A stretch of 21,879 bases of DNA from Chlorobiales bacterium (GCA_022360415.1 JAKSDB010000020.1:1-21879), one strand, 5' to 3'. Shown: positions 14,180 through 21,879, counted from the first letter of the stretch. The notes: generated by a model not told the origin, from the letters alone. Program-made: numbers and translations.

Positions 14180-15073
14180 ATGGTATGGAATATGTTGGAG
14201 CAGCAAGTGCTGAAATTCAAAGGGAAAATCATGGCAATTTTACTATGCTGCCATGTTTTCTTTCCTTTGTCCGATCTCTTGGCTTATGATCCGGCATTGC
14301 TGGAACGGCTCAGGGAAGGTGTGGATTCATGGAACAAATTTCGGAAAGATAATCCAAGCTATGTCATTGATCTCCGCAGGGCGGATTTGAGGAATGCAGG
14401 TCTCAAGGGTATTGATTTAAGCAGGGCGATGCTCGAGAGAGCAAATTTGTCTGATGCGAACCTTGTCGAAGCCGATCTCAGCGGTGCCGGGCTTGAAAAC
14501 GCAAAATTAAGGGGTGTTAATCTCAGCAGGGGCAGGGTGAATGATGCCGATCTTTCGGAGGCTGATCTTTCCGAAGGTTTTTTTATTGAAACGGATTTCA
14601 GCAGGTCATTCCTGAAAAGAGTCAGTCTGAAAAAAGCTTTCCTTGGAAAGGCAAATATGAAGGGAGCAAATCTCAGCTGGTCTGATCTTGAAAATGCCAA
14701 CATGAACCTTGCCGAGTTCTCCAGTGCCAAACTGGTCGGAGCTAATCTCAAAAGCGCCGATCTGTTTGCCGCTGTTCTTTCCGGTGCCGATCTCCGTGAC
14801 GCGGACCTTATGGAAGCTGACCTGCGAAACGCCGATCTCAGCAAGGCTGACCTGAGGGGCGCCGATCTGGGCATGAGTGAAGGTATGGCGGCAGCTTCAC
14901 TCAATAATGCGAATCTTGGTTCAGCTAATCTTGCCGGCACGGACCTCGAGGGTACGGAAGTGATTAATACAATATTTACAGAGGCGGGCATTTCAACCAA
15001 AACCATACTTCCGAACGGATCGAAAGGCAATGCGGAGTGGGCAAAAGAAAAAGAAGCCCGGTTTGTGAAGTGA
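14180..15073 (+). CDS. Exported pentapeptide-repeat protein
   Basis: The product has 297 residues from ATG 14180, preceded by AGAGAGG; a GTG at 14174 is also in frame. The N-terminus carries a hydrophobic signal-like stretch (MAILLCCHVFFPLSDLLAY). From about residue 60 to 260 the chain consists of A(D/N)Lxx-type repeats (for example ADLRNAGLKGIDLSRA, ADLSEADLSE), which form a right-handed quadrilateral beta-helix. No catalytic motif is visible. The position between a cupredoxin and heme-attachment genes suggests a periplasmic scaffold for the electron-transfer complex, but this is inference only. Most pentapeptide proteins studied (MfpA, Qnr) are cytoplasmic gyrase binders, which does not fit an exported protein. 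Confidence 0.85.
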   Translation: MVWNMLEQQVLKFKGKIMAILLCCHVFFPLSDLLAYDPALLERLREGVDSWNKFRKDNPSYVIDLRRADLRNAGLKGIDLSRAMLERANLSDANLVEADLSGAGLENAKLRGVNLSRGRVNDADLSEADLSEGFFIETDFSRSFLKRVSLKKAFLGKANMKGANLSWSDLENANMNLAEFSSAKLVGANLKSADLFAAVLSGADLRDADLMEADLRNADLSKADLRGADLGMSEGMAAASLNNANLGSANLAGTDLEGTEVINTIFTEAGISTKTILPNGSKGNAEWAKEKEARFVK

Positions 15074-15085
15074 CGTGTTCTTCGG

Positions 15086-15223
15086 ATGGCAAAGGTACCT
15101 GTCATGAGGCCTGAAAAATCGGGCGAGTGCCACGAACTGTTTTGGGATCAAAGGTTGTTTGGAATAGGTAGCTGTGACCTGAAGAATAAGGACGAAATCC
15201 AGTGTGATGTCCCCGCGGTATGA
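15086..15223 (+). CDS. Possible 45-residue small protein
   Basis: An ATG at 15086 opens a 45-codon frame ending in TGA at 15221-15223. It is in the same frame as the pentapeptide gene and starts four codons beyond that gene's stop. The peptide begins MAKVPVMRPEKSGECHELFW and has three cysteines (C15, C30, C40), with a CH pair but no CxxCH. There is no clear ribosome site. Its stop overlaps an ATG at 15220 that is in frame with the ResB-like gene. It may be a small gene, a decayed C-terminal extension of the pentapeptide protein, or chance. Confidence 0.35.
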   Translation: MAKVPVMRPEKSGECHELFWDQRLFGIGSCDLKNKDEIQCDVPAV

Positions 15224-15282
15224 TCCATGTGGCGAGGCGAAGTAAGGTGGTTTGTAGTACAGGAGGGGACAAAGAACGCTTT

Positions 15283-16518
15283 ATGCAAAAACAACAAAAA
15301 AAGTCCTTTGAAGCCCGGCGAGGTTACAAAGAAGGGGCGCTTACGGCATGTATTCTGGTTGCTGCAGGGTGGATTATCGAACTTGCAAGTGGCGGGGAGG
15401 GGGTCGCTGTTCCAGGATGGCCGGTCAACGGAATCCTTTTCGTCATTCTTGTTGTCATTGTTTTTCTTGTCGGTATTCTGTTGAGAAAGCATGAGCTGGT
15501 TGCATGGCTCGGTGGAATACCTCTCGGATTGTCACTTATCTCGGCTTTGGCGGGTCTTTCAATCGTCGGCGGGATTCTTCCACAGGATCCTGAATACGGT
15601 TCGGGACTGTTGTCGGATATAGGGCTCAACAGGGTTTTTGCTTCATGGCCGTTTGCCCTTGTCTGCACCCTGTTCCTGCTGAACCTCGGCTTTGGTTTCG
15701 TAAAGAAACTCGTTCCCTTCAAGGTTTCCAATATCCAGTTTCTGCTGTTTCATGCCGGTTTCTGGGTTGCCGTAACGGGAGCCCTGCTTGGATCTGCCGA
15801 TCTGCAACGGCTTGCTATTCCACTCTATGAAGGACAGGAAAGCAAAAAAGGATATGACAGAGTTCTGGATTCGATGGTTGAGATGCCATTTTCCGTTTAC
15901 CTTCACGATTTTGCCATTGAGGAATATGCGCCGATACTCGGGCTTTACGATCCGGTTCAGGAAAAATTTCTGCCGAATGCGTCACGGACAATGCTCGAGG
16001 TCAGCCCCGGTTTGCATGTTTCATGGGGAGACATCGAGGTTGAGGTTCTGGAGGCAATGCCCCATGGTGTAGTTCAGGGCGGCGGTGATCCGGTTCCCTC
16101 CGATTCGGCATCCGGAGTGCCGTTTGCGAAGGTCAGAGTGAGGCACGGGGAAAAAGAGCAGACAGGATGGATCAATCCCCAGGGTCCGGGTATCGAGTCG
16201 AGCTATCTTGTGGTCGAGCAGTTCGCCCTTGTTCTTCTCACCGGTACGCCAAGAAAATTTTCCTCTGAAGTGATGTTCATCGACAATGGCGGGAACAAAG
16301 CAATCGCAACACTTGAAGTCAACAAGCCTTTCGAATTTGCAGGATGGAAAATCTATCAGGCCGGTTATGATGAAAAAGCAGGTAAGTGGTCGACCCTGAG
16401 TGTGGCCGAAGGAGTAAAGGACCCATGGCTTCCTGTAGTATATCTTGGCTTCTATCTGATTATGGCGGGTAACCTCATGTTTTTCTGGCAGGGCATGAAA
16501 AAATCGTCGAAAAAATGA
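15283..16518 (+). CDS. ccsB: ResB/Ccs1-like cytochrome c maturation protein
   Basis: The product has 411 residues from ATG 15283. AGGAGGGG lies 14 bases upstream, which is long; an ATG at 15220 in the same frame would add 21 residues with little family likeness. Several N-terminal spans (about 20-35, 48-66, 78-98, 120-140, 153-172) are followed by a large extracytoplasmic domain and a final span (WLPVVYLGFYLIMAGNLMFFW) near the end, the ResB layout. With CcsA it forms the system II synthase that carries heme across the membrane and attaches it to CxxCH apoproteins. It overlaps ccsA by 4 bases. Its place after ten heme sites encoded in this locus suggests dedicated or boosted maturation. Confidence 0.88.
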   Translation: MQKQQKKSFEARRGYKEGALTACILVAAGWIIELASGGEGVAVPGWPVNGILFVILVVIVFLVGILLRKHELVAWLGGIPLGLSLISALAGLSIVGGILPQDPEYGSGLLSDIGLNRVFASWPFALVCTLFLLNLGFGFVKKLVPFKVSNIQFLLFHAGFWVAVTGALLGSADLQRLAIPLYEGQESKKGYDRVLDSMVEMPFSVYLHDFAIEEYAPILGLYDPVQEKFLPNASRTMLEVSPGLHVSWGDIEVEVLEAMPHGVVQGGGDPVPSDSASGVPFAKVRVRHGEKEQTGWINPQGPGIESSYLVVEQFALVLLTGTPRKFSSEVMFIDNGGNKAIATLEVNKPFEFAGWKIYQAGYDEKAGKWSTLSVAEGVKDPWLPVVYLGFYLIMAGNLMFFWQGMKKSSKK

Positions 16519-17315
16519 CATGGAATGAGTTTCCGATAGTAGCATCTGTTGCTTTTGCCTGCTGGGGCGGGGGAAGCGTCCTAAACCTCTTTTCGGCAAA
16601 AAAACAGGTACTGAAAGTCCCCTCACATCTGCTGATGGGTTTCGGCTGTGTGGTGATGGTTGTGTTTCTTGTTCTTTTCTGGCAGACTCTTGAAAGGCCT
16701 CCGTTAAGAACCCTTGGGGAAACACGGCTCTGGTATGCGACGATGATCCCGCTTGTTGGTTTTCTGGTTGAATATCGCTGGAAAATCCCGTGGCTGAAAT
16801 TCTATTGTATGGCACTGGCAGCTTTTTTCCTGGGGATCAATCTCGCATATCCGGACATTCTTGATAAAACGCTCATGCCTGCGCTGCAGAGTATCTGGTT
16901 CGTCCCGCATGTAATTGTCTACATGATAGGCTATGTGTTTCTTGCAGCCGCATCCGCTGCGGCATGGCACAATATTTATCTCGATTATCGATCACAAAGC
17001 AGCGAGCGCGGTGAAGCCGTCGGCCATTATCTTGCCGTGCTGGGTTTTGTGTTTCTGACATTCGGTCTCCTTTTCGGGGCTTTCTGGGCAAAGGAGGCCT
17101 GGGGACATTACTGGACGTGGGACCCAAAAGAAACATGGGCATTTATCGCATGGCTCTCGTATCTGGGATACCTGCATCTTCATACCGAAAAGGTTGGGAA
17201 AAGGAAACTGCAATGGTACCTTGGGCTGACTTTCTTTGTCCTGCTGATCAGCTGGTTCGGAGTAAACTACCTGCCTTCCGCTCAAAACAGCGTGCACAGC
17301 TATCAGGTGAACTGA
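16515..17315 (+). CDS. ccsA: CcsA/ResC-like heme exporter, cytochrome c maturation
   Basis: The product has 266 residues and about eight spans. The WWD heme-handling signature is clear: WGHYWTWDPKETWAFIAWL, starting at W196. Conserved His candidates flank it (VPHVIVYMIGYV before, and NSVHSY near the end). It is the partner of the ResB-like protein in system II biogenesis, handling heme on the outer face of the membrane. The start ATG overlaps the ResB stop (ATGA), so expression is coupled. The thioredoxin-like CcsX and the disulfide carrier CcdA, also needed by system II, are not in this window. It ends the plus-strand electron-transport block; the convergent DUF985 gene ends 70 bases further on. 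Confidence 0.93.
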   Translation: MTWNEFPIVASVAFACWGGGSVLNLFSAKKQVLKVPSHLLMGFGCVVMVVFLVLFWQTLERPPLRTLGETRLWYATMIPLVGFLVEYRWKIPWLKFYCMALAAFFLGINLAYPDILDKTLMPALQSIWFVPHVIVYMIGYVFLAAASAAAWHNIYLDYRSQSSERGEAVGHYLAVLGFVFLTFGLLFGAFWAKEAWGHYWTWDPKETWAFIAWLSYLGYLHLHTEKVGKRKLQWYLGLTFFVLLISWFGVNYLPSAQNSVHSYQVN

Positions 17316-17385
17316 GCGTTTCAGCAAATGCTCAATTTAGGTTATCTATAAACGGCATACGCGCGCGCGAGAAAAACGATGTGCG

Positions 17386-17877
17386 TCAGGTAAGATCTTT
17401 GATGATATCGGTGTACTGCGGGAATTTTCTGATAAGAGAGTCCCGGTCGGCCAGGGTAAAATCACTGAAATCAAAACCGGGAGAAACCATACAGCTTGTC
17501 AGTGTATAGGCGCCTGGAGACGGTGTCTCATGTCTTGCTCCGAACCAGGTGTTTGCAGGGACGATGCCCTGAAAGGTTCCGGAATCAGGATCGAGCCTGA
17601 ACGTTGACATAAAACCGACATCGTGAAACAGATAAACCGTCAGCGGGCTTCCGGTATGGTAAAACCAGAGCTCGTCGGATTTGATTCTATGCATTCGGGA
17701 ACGTTCGTTTTCTGTCAGCAGGTAGTAAATCGCGGTAGCAAAAGCCCGGTTTCCGGAAAAAACCGGGCTTTTGCGGAACTCGTAAGAGGTCTTGCTGCGA
17801 TAGGTTTCACGGTAGTAACCCCCTTCGGGGTGGTGTGAAAGATCGAGTTTTTCAATCCAATAGTCAGCCGGATGCAT
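17386..17877 (-). CDS. DUF985 / cupin_5 family protein
   Basis: The product has 163 residues, the family's usual size. HPADYWIEKLDLSHHPEGGYYRETY at the N-terminus, TAIYYLLTENERSRMHRIKSDELWFYHTGSPL in the middle and PANTWFGARHE later are recognisable marks of this RmlC-like cupin family. Histidines in MHRIKSDE and WFYH are candidate metal or ligand contacts. The biochemical role of the family is not settled. The ATG at 17877 overlaps the end of purE by 14 bases, so it is probably co-transcribed with purE. A perfect 15-base inverted repeat lies inside the coding region (17738-17774). Confidence 0.85.
   Translation of the reverse strand: MHPADYWIEKLDLSHHPEGGYYRETYRSKTSYEFRKSPVFSGNRAFATAIYYLLTENERSRMHRIKSDELWFYHTGSPLTVYLFHDVGFMSTFRLDPDSGTFQGIVPANTWFGARHETPSPGAYTLTSCMVSPGFDFSDFTLADRDSLIRKFPQYTDIIKDLT
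17738..17774. repeat. Perfect 15-base inverted repeat inside the DUF985 gene
   Basis: GCAAAAGCCCGGTTT (17738-17752) and AAACCGGGCTTTTGC (17760-17774) are exact inverses around a 7-base loop. In shape it is like an intrinsic terminator (GC core with A/T flanks). It encodes the ordinary family segment FRKSPVFSGNRAFA on the minus strand, so it is not an insertion. Confidence 0.8.
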
Positions 17878-18388
17878 TGAGCTTTTCCTGTACTTTCCTG
17901 TTCTTCATACGCGAGGCATCAGCGAGTTTACCGCGGAACTCTTCGAGAGAAGACATGATGGACGGATCGGTCAGAGCAAGAATCTGAACTGCCATAAGAG
18001 CCCCGTTCCTTGCGTTGTCTATACCCACTGTCGCAACCGGAATGCCCGGAGGCATCTGTACGATAGAATACAGCGAATCCTGACCGTTGAGTTTTTTGCT
18101 GAAGATCGGCACGCCGATTACCGGAAGCACCGTAAGAGCGGCTGTAACGCCGGGAAGATGCGCTGCGGCGCCGGCACCGGCTATGATTACTTTCAGCCCG
18201 TTATCTTTTGCAGACGTGGCGTATTGTTCAAGGTCTTTGGGGGTACGGTGAGCCGAAATGACCGAAACCTCGTAGGGAATGTTGAATTCGTCGAAGACGG
18301 AAGCGGCTTCTTTCATGATATCGAAATCGGAATCGGAACCCATGAGGATTCCGACAAGAGGAGATACATTGTCAGCAGTATTTGTCAT
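17864..18388 (-). CDS. purE: N5-carboxyaminoimidazole ribonucleotide mutase (class I PurE)
   Basis: The product has 174 residues. It converts N5-CAIR to CAIR in purine synthesis, in the cytoplasm. Class I motifs are all present: GILMGSDSD (13-21), ISAHRTP (44-50), GAGAAAHLPG (71-80) and MPPGIPVATVGIDNARNGA (112-130). The ATG at 18388 is preceded on its strand by an AT-rich stretch with no good ribosome site. It is divergent from hemN (119-base gap) and overlaps the DUF985 gene by 14 bases. PurK is not in the window. Confidence 0.95.
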   Translation of the reverse strand: MTNTADNVSPLVGILMGSDSDFDIMKEAASVFDEFNIPYEVSVISAHRTPKDLEQYATSAKDNGLKVIIAGAGAAAHLPGVTAALTVLPVIGVPIFSKKLNGQDSLYSIVQMPPGIPVATVGIDNARNGALMAVQILALTDPSIMSSLEEFRGKLADASRMKNRKVQEKLNASG

Positions 18389-18507
18389 AATAAAAAATGG
18401 ATTGGCACCGTTGTACAGAGGTGCCCTTTTATTTAAGAAATTACCGAGTTTTGTGTATTTTCACGGGTACGAGAAAAGAAACTTAACACTTGTAGAGGAA
18501 GATTACA

Positions 18508-19929
18508 ATGGCGATAAATCTTGCAGATAAGTACAGCAATCCCGGTCCAAGGTATACAAGCTATCCGACCATTCCCTCATGGAGCACTGACGGGGTGTCC
18601 CAGGAACAGTGGAAAGAGGCCATGATAAAAGGCTTCAATGACAGCAACGACACGACCGGCGTCAGCATGTATATTCATATTCCCTACTGTGAAAACTACT
18701 GCTATTTCTGCGGGTGCAATGCCTACCGGACCCAGGACCATTCCTTCGAGCAACCTTATCTCCAGGCCCTTCTCAAAGAGTGGAAGATGTATCTCGATGT
18801 GTTCCCCGGGACGCTCAATGTCAAGGAAATGCACATCGGCGGCGGTACTCCCACGTTTTTAAGCCCGGATAACCTCGTCCGGCTTGTCGACGGGCTTTAT
18901 GAGCATGTCAACCGGATGGATGACTATATATTCAGCTTCGAGACCAATCCTCGATCGACAACAAAGGAGCACCTTGAAGCGCTTTACAGTGTCGGTTTCA
19001 GGCGGATGAGCTTCGGTATCCAGGATTTTGATCCCGTGGTGCAGAAGGAAATCAACCGTCTGCAGCCTTATGAACTGGTTCGGGAGAAAGTCGACATCGC
19101 AAGAGAGATCGGGTTTACGTCGGTAAACTTCGACCTTGTTTACGGTTTGCCGAAACAAACCCTTGCGACCGTTACCGATACAATTGCGAAAGTTATGGAA
19201 CTCAAACCCGACAGGATAGCATTTTACGCTTACGGTCACAATCCGCATATGTACGAAGGGCAGAAGAAATTCAATGAGAAAGACCTGCCGGTCGGGGCTG
19301 TCAAACAGGAGTTGTACGACAAGGGACTGGAGATGCTTGAATCGATCGGTTATCATGAGATCGGTATGGATCATTTCGCTATCGAGGGAGATGCTCTTTA
19401 TGAAGCGGCGAAAAACGGAACGCTTCACAGGAACTTTATGGGCTATACGGAGAACACTACCCAGATGATGCTTGCTCTCGGTTCTTCCTCGATAAGCGAT
19501 ACATGGTACGCTTTTGCCCAGAACGAACGTTTTCATGAAGACTATATGCGTGAAGTGAACGCCGGCGTTTTCCCCCTGCACCGGGGCCATCTGCTGACTG
19601 ACGAAGACCTTGTTCTGCGCCGCCACATTCTCAACCTGATGTGCAAGCAGGAAACTTCCTGGGAGGACCCGAAACTTTATTGCGATGAGCTCGACGTCGC
19701 GAAGTTTCGCCTGGAAGACATGCAGAATGACGGTATTGTCGAGCTGCATGAAGATGGTGTTCGTGTTACAGAAGCAGGAATTCCTTTCCTCAGGAACATC
19801 TGCATGGCGTTTGATGCCAGGCTCTGGAGGTCCGACAGTCTTTCAAAGGCATACAATGTATCAAGGGATATCCAGGCGGAGTACATCGAGAAAGCAAGAC
19901 AGGCTAAGGAAGCGCAGCAGATGGGTTGA
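18508..19929 (+). CDS. hemN: Oxygen-independent coproporphyrinogen III oxidase (radical SAM)
   Basis: The product has 473 residues, matching full-length HemN. It decarboxylates coproporphyrinogen III to protoporphyrinogen IX without oxygen, feeding heme (and, in phototrophs, bacteriochlorophyll) synthesis. The N-terminal PGPRYTSYPT and the radical SAM cluster C61-x3-C65-x2-C68-x-C70 (CENYCYFCGC) are the HemN-specific signatures, and HIGGGTPTFL follows near 110. GAGGAAG precedes the ATG. It is a single gene: divergent from purE, with a strong hairpin terminator 28 bases after its stop. An anaerobic enzyme suits a heme-rich anaerobe. Confidence 0.95.
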   Translation: MAINLADKYSNPGPRYTSYPTIPSWSTDGVSQEQWKEAMIKGFNDSNDTTGVSMYIHIPYCENYCYFCGCNAYRTQDHSFEQPYLQALLKEWKMYLDVFPGTLNVKEMHIGGGTPTFLSPDNLVRLVDGLYEHVNRMDDYIFSFETNPRSTTKEHLEALYSVGFRRMSFGIQDFDPVVQKEINRLQPYELVREKVDIAREIGFTSVNFDLVYGLPKQTLATVTDTIAKVMELKPDRIAFYAYGHNPHMYEGQKKFNEKDLPVGAVKQELYDKGLEMLESIGYHEIGMDHFAIEGDALYEAAKNGTLHRNFMGYTENTTQMMLALGSSSISDTWYAFAQNERFHEDYMREVNAGVFPLHRGHLLTDEDLVLRRHILNLMCKQETSWEDPKLYCDELDVAKFRLEDMQNDGIVELHEDGVRVTEAGIPFLRNICMAFDARLWRSDSLSKAYNVSRDIQAEYIEKARQAKEAQQMG

Positions 19930-19956
19930 TAGCTGGAGCTGTTTTTCATCTCCCCG

Positions 19957-19980
19957 AAAAGGTGGCCAAGGCCACCTTTT
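19957..19980 (+). terminator. Intrinsic terminator after hemN
   Basis: AAAAGGTGGCC-AA-GGCCACCTTTT forms a GC-rich stem (the inner pairs open to make a loop), with A/T tracts on both sides; it starts 28 bases after the hemN stop codon. It could act on both strands. Confidence 0.8.
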
Positions 19981-20017
19981 CCTGTGGTAAGCCTCCCAAT
20001 CGCTCAATTCAGGTAAA

Positions 20018-20051
20018 AGTTTTTTCCTCATGGAATTCAGAGGTAAAAACT
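20018..20051. repeat. Inverted repeat upstream of the uridine-kinase-like gene
   Basis: AGTTTTTTCCTC (20018-20029) and GAGGTAAAAACT (20040-20051) are inverse at 11 of 12 positions, around a 10-base loop. It lies about 70 bases before the ATG at 20122 and could be an operator or a weak second terminator for hemN. Confidence 0.4.
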
Positions 20052-20121
20052 GTTAATTTGCTTGTAGGGTCAATATCTCCCAGCGGTGCCTGCTGGCTGG
20101 GTACACAGAAGTGCAGGAAAT

Positions 20122-20799
20122 ATGTTAGGTGACGTTCTCCTGATAAACGATCAGCACAAGTCCGCTGCAAAGGTTATAATGGAGCGGTTGCTCGATGATC
20201 TGAAAGAGATAGAAAAAGAGGATCCCGGTTACAAGTTTGTCGTGGCGATATCCGGTGAATCGGGAGCCGGGAAATCCGAGCTTGCTCACTCACTTGCTCT
20301 TCTGCTCAAAGATCATAATATCCGCGTCAAGATCCTTCACACCGATAACTATTACAAGGTTCCGCCACTCGAAAGGAGGGAGTACAGGATAAGTAATGAC
20401 TACGAGTCTGTCGGATTCGACGAGTACGACTGGGAGCTTCTGCATGATAACATCGAGGATTTCAGAAATAACCGCCAGGTATTCATACCCTGCATCGATA
20501 TTATTACCGAGGAAATCGACCAGCTTTTTACGGATTTCAGTAAAATCAGGTTATTGATAATAGATGGCCTGTATGCTATCCGCACTGATGACATTGACTT
20601 GAGAGTTTTTATCGACCTGACGTATCACGAGACCAAGATCAACCAGATGCTGCGCTGCAAAGAGCCGGCCGACGGCTACCGCTGGAAAGTGCTTGAGCGG
20701 GAGCATCACCATGTTCGTTCGTTGAAGCCGCTTGCCGACCTTCATGTGGACAGCAATTACGATGTTGTCGAGATTTGTGTCAATGGGAACGGTAAATAG
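20122..20799 (+). CDS. Uridine kinase-like P-loop protein
   Basis: The product has 225 residues from ATG 20122, with AGGA just upstream; a longer frame from 20086 has no ribosome site. Walker A is GESGAGKS (45-52), and LHTDNYYKVPPLERR (about 70-84) is the substrate-side segment of the uridine kinase/phosphoribulokinase superfamily. IIDGLYAIR gives the Walker B-like strand and FIDLTYHETKINQMLR the lid region. It probably phosphorylates uridine/cytidine or a related small molecule. The N-terminal 35 residues before the P-loop are longer than in standard Udk, so the substrate is uncertain. The nitroreductase ATG follows its stop with no gap, suggesting one transcript. Confidence 0.85.
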   Translation: MLGDVLLINDQHKSAAKVIMERLLDDLKEIEKEDPGYKFVVAISGESGAGKSELAHSLALLLKDHNIRVKILHTDNYYKVPPLERREYRISNDYESVGFDEYDWELLHDNIEDFRNNRQVFIPCIDIITEEIDQLFTDFSKIRLLIIDGLYAIRTDDIDLRVFIDLTYHETKINQMLRCKEPADGYRWKVLEREHHHVRSLKPLADLHVDSNYDVVEICVNGNGK

Positions 20800-21399
20800 A
20801 TGTACATGAATGAAACGATCAGTACAATTCTTAAGCGAAGGAGTATCCGGGCATACAAGCCGGACCGGGTGGATGACGAGTCCCTTGAGCTGGTTCTTGA
20901 GGCAGGCCGTTATGCGCCAAGCGCAATGAACCAGCAGCCCTGGCACTTTACCGTTGTTCGTGACCCTGCACTTCTTGAGAAGCTCGAGACCTCCTGCAAA
21001 ACGGTTTTTCTGGAATCGGACGTCGAAGCGTTGCGCGAGATTGCCCGCAGGGATGATTTCAGCGTGTTCTACCGCGCTCCTGCTCTTATTATCGTGACCG
21101 GCGACAGCACAGCTCTTGCTCCTCGCTATGACTGTACGCTTGCCATGCAGAACATGATGCTTGCGGCGGCTTCGCTCGGTATCGGTTCATGCTGGATGCA
21201 CTCCATCATGATGCTGCACTCGACAGAGAAAGGAAAAGAGGTGTTCAAGGAACTGGGGATTTCTTTTCCTGAGAAACATGTTCCCTATGCCGCCGCAGTC
21301 TTCGGTTACAGTGCGATGCCCTTGCCGGAACCCGAACCGAGAAAGCCCGGCACTGTGACGATTATCGATCAGGACAGGGCCGATTCCCATTCCGCATAG
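20800..21399 (+). CDS. Nitroreductase-family FMN oxidoreductase
   Basis: The product has 199 residues, typical for the family. RRSIRAYKPDRVDDE at 13-27 and RYAPSAMNQQPWHFTVV near 37-53 are the FMN-contact segments; LAMQNMMLAAASLGIGSCWM near 113-132 is the conserved dimer/FMN helix. Members use NAD(P)H to reduce nitro compounds, quinones or flavin-linked substrates; the physiological substrate cannot be read from sequence. The start ATG follows directly on the kinase stop; ATG 20806 is possible, and neither has a strong ribosome site. Its last 31 bases overlap the end of the minus-strand ABC-F gene. Confidence 0.9.
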   Translation: MYMNETISTILKRRSIRAYKPDRVDDESLELVLEAGRYAPSAMNQQPWHFTVVRDPALLEKLETSCKTVFLESDVEALREIARRDDFSVFYRAPALIIVTGDSTALAPRYDCTLAMQNMMLAAASLGIGSCWMHSIMMLHSTEKGKEVFKELGISFPEKHVPYAAAVFGYSAMPLPEPEPRKPGTVTIIDQDRADSHSA

Positions 21400-21879
21400 A
21401 GACGGTTGATTTCAACACATAGTTCATGATACCTCTCAACGGTTTTTCGTGTTTCTTCTTCCGGCAGGGAGTAGAAATCCGGTGCCCCCATTCTTGCTTC
21501 ATATTCCTGTTTTTGTTTTTCAAGGTTCAGGATCCTTTTTTCGAGCTTTTCGGCTTTCTGCCTGTTGTGGCTGCCCGGTGAGGTTGTTCCCTTGCCGACA
21601 GAAGGTGCTGTCTCTTTACCGGTGTCTTTTTTCTGCATGACGGCAATCTTCTTTTGTTCTTCCGCCAGGGCTTTTTCGGTTTTTTCAAGGTATTCACCGT
21701 AACTGCCGAGATACACTCTCAGGGAGCCGTTTTTGATTTCGATGACCTTGTTGACAAGGCTGTCGAGGAAATAGCGGTCGTGGCTGACCAGCATCAGGGT
21801 GCCGTCATAGTTCTCGAGGGCGTCGATCAGCATCTCCTTTGAGCGCATGTCGAGATGGTTGGTCGGCTCATCCATGATG
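21369..21879 (-). CDS. ABC-F ATPase, C-terminal part (cut by window edge)
   Basis: The visible 170 codons begin within the Walker B region of the second ATPase domain (MDEPTNHLD, with the signature ABC-F DEPTNHLD) and continue through the H-loop LVSHDRYFLD. A Lys/Glu-rich coiled-coil tail of about 100 residues ends in YAEWESALS. Such a C-terminal extension is typical of Uup-like ABC-F proteins, which act on ribosomes or nucleic acids and have no membrane domain. The N-terminal domains lie outside the window. The stop codon falls inside the convergent nitroreductase gene (31-base overlap). Subfamily is not certain. Confidence 0.9.
   Translation of the reverse strand, partial: IMDEPTNHLDMRSKEMLIDALENYDGTLMLVSHDRYFLDSLVNKVIEIKNGSLRVYLGSYGEYLEKTEKALAEEQKKIAVMQKKDTGKETAPSVGKGTTSPGSHNRQKAEKLEKRILNLEKQKQEYEARMGAPDFYSLPEEETRKTVERYHELCVEINRLYAEWESALS

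Noticed and set aside
14359..15105. 248-codon minus-strand frame
   Set aside because: It is the antisense shadow of the pentapeptide repeats; the repeated LRS/SAS pattern comes from the repeat codons.
17340..17375. Alternating CGCGCGCG run as a special structure between ccsA and the DUF985 gene
   Set aside because: Only about ten bases of alternating GC, with no stem and no T-run; not enough to name a terminator or Z-DNA site.
18404..18428. GGCACC...AGAGGTGCCC resembling an end of the miniature elements
   Set aside because: Only 10 bases match the element's right end and no second terminus is found, so it may be chance or a small remnant; too short to call.

Overview
The window looks like a chromosomal segment of an anaerobic or microaerophilic, sulfur-handling bacterium. 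The best guess is a green sulfur bacterium (Chlorobiales, of Chlorobium or Prosthecochloris type). That rests on recalled resemblance of HemN and the sulfur genes, on system II cytochrome c maturation, and on short palindrome-ended repeats; no search was run, so the assignment is an inference at about 60%.

Left edge (1-1139): a truncated minus-strand type II NADH dehydrogenase, then a 359-base divergent control region. It ends in a cluster of inverted and direct GACTA/TAGTC repeats lying on the start of an Rrf2-family regulator.

Sulfur operon (1140-6273): cysteine-free Rrf2 regulator, cysteine synthase, ThiS-like sulfur carrier with an extra Ser-Ala after its glycines, O-acetylhomoserine sulfhydrylase-like enzyme, MoeB/ThiF-like E1, JAMM metalloprotease, DsrE2-like protein and TusA-like protein. 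Most of the first genes overlap as ATGA. The set matches the logic of protein-thiocarboxylate synthesis of cysteine and homocysteine (CysO/Mec+ in Mycobacterium; HcyS/HcyD/HcyF/MetY in Wolinella). It is extended here by two persulfide-relay proteins and interrupted by two related miniature elements.

Electron-transport locus (6377-17315): a strong -10 with nested palindromes precedes a monoheme cytochrome fused to a predicted outer-membrane barrel (Cyc2-like layout). A long operon follows: Rieske protein, 2[4Fe-4S] ferredoxin, b6-type cytochrome b, an enlarged subunit IV, an octaheme cytochrome with a membrane anchor and a long coiled coil, a lipoprotein cytochrome whose expected axial Met is Cys, a blue-copper protein, an exported pentapeptide-repeat protein, a possible 45-residue peptide, and the ResB/CcsA heme-attachment pair. 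Together they look like an unusual quinol-oxidising bc-type complex with its own carriers and its own maturation factors.

Right part (17386-21879): housekeeping genes. A DUF985 cupin and purE lie on the minus strand; hemN, a uridine-kinase-like P-loop protein and a nitroreductase lie on the plus strand; a truncated ABC-F ATPase runs off the right end on the minus strand. No rRNA, tRNA, CRISPR array or transposase gene was seen.
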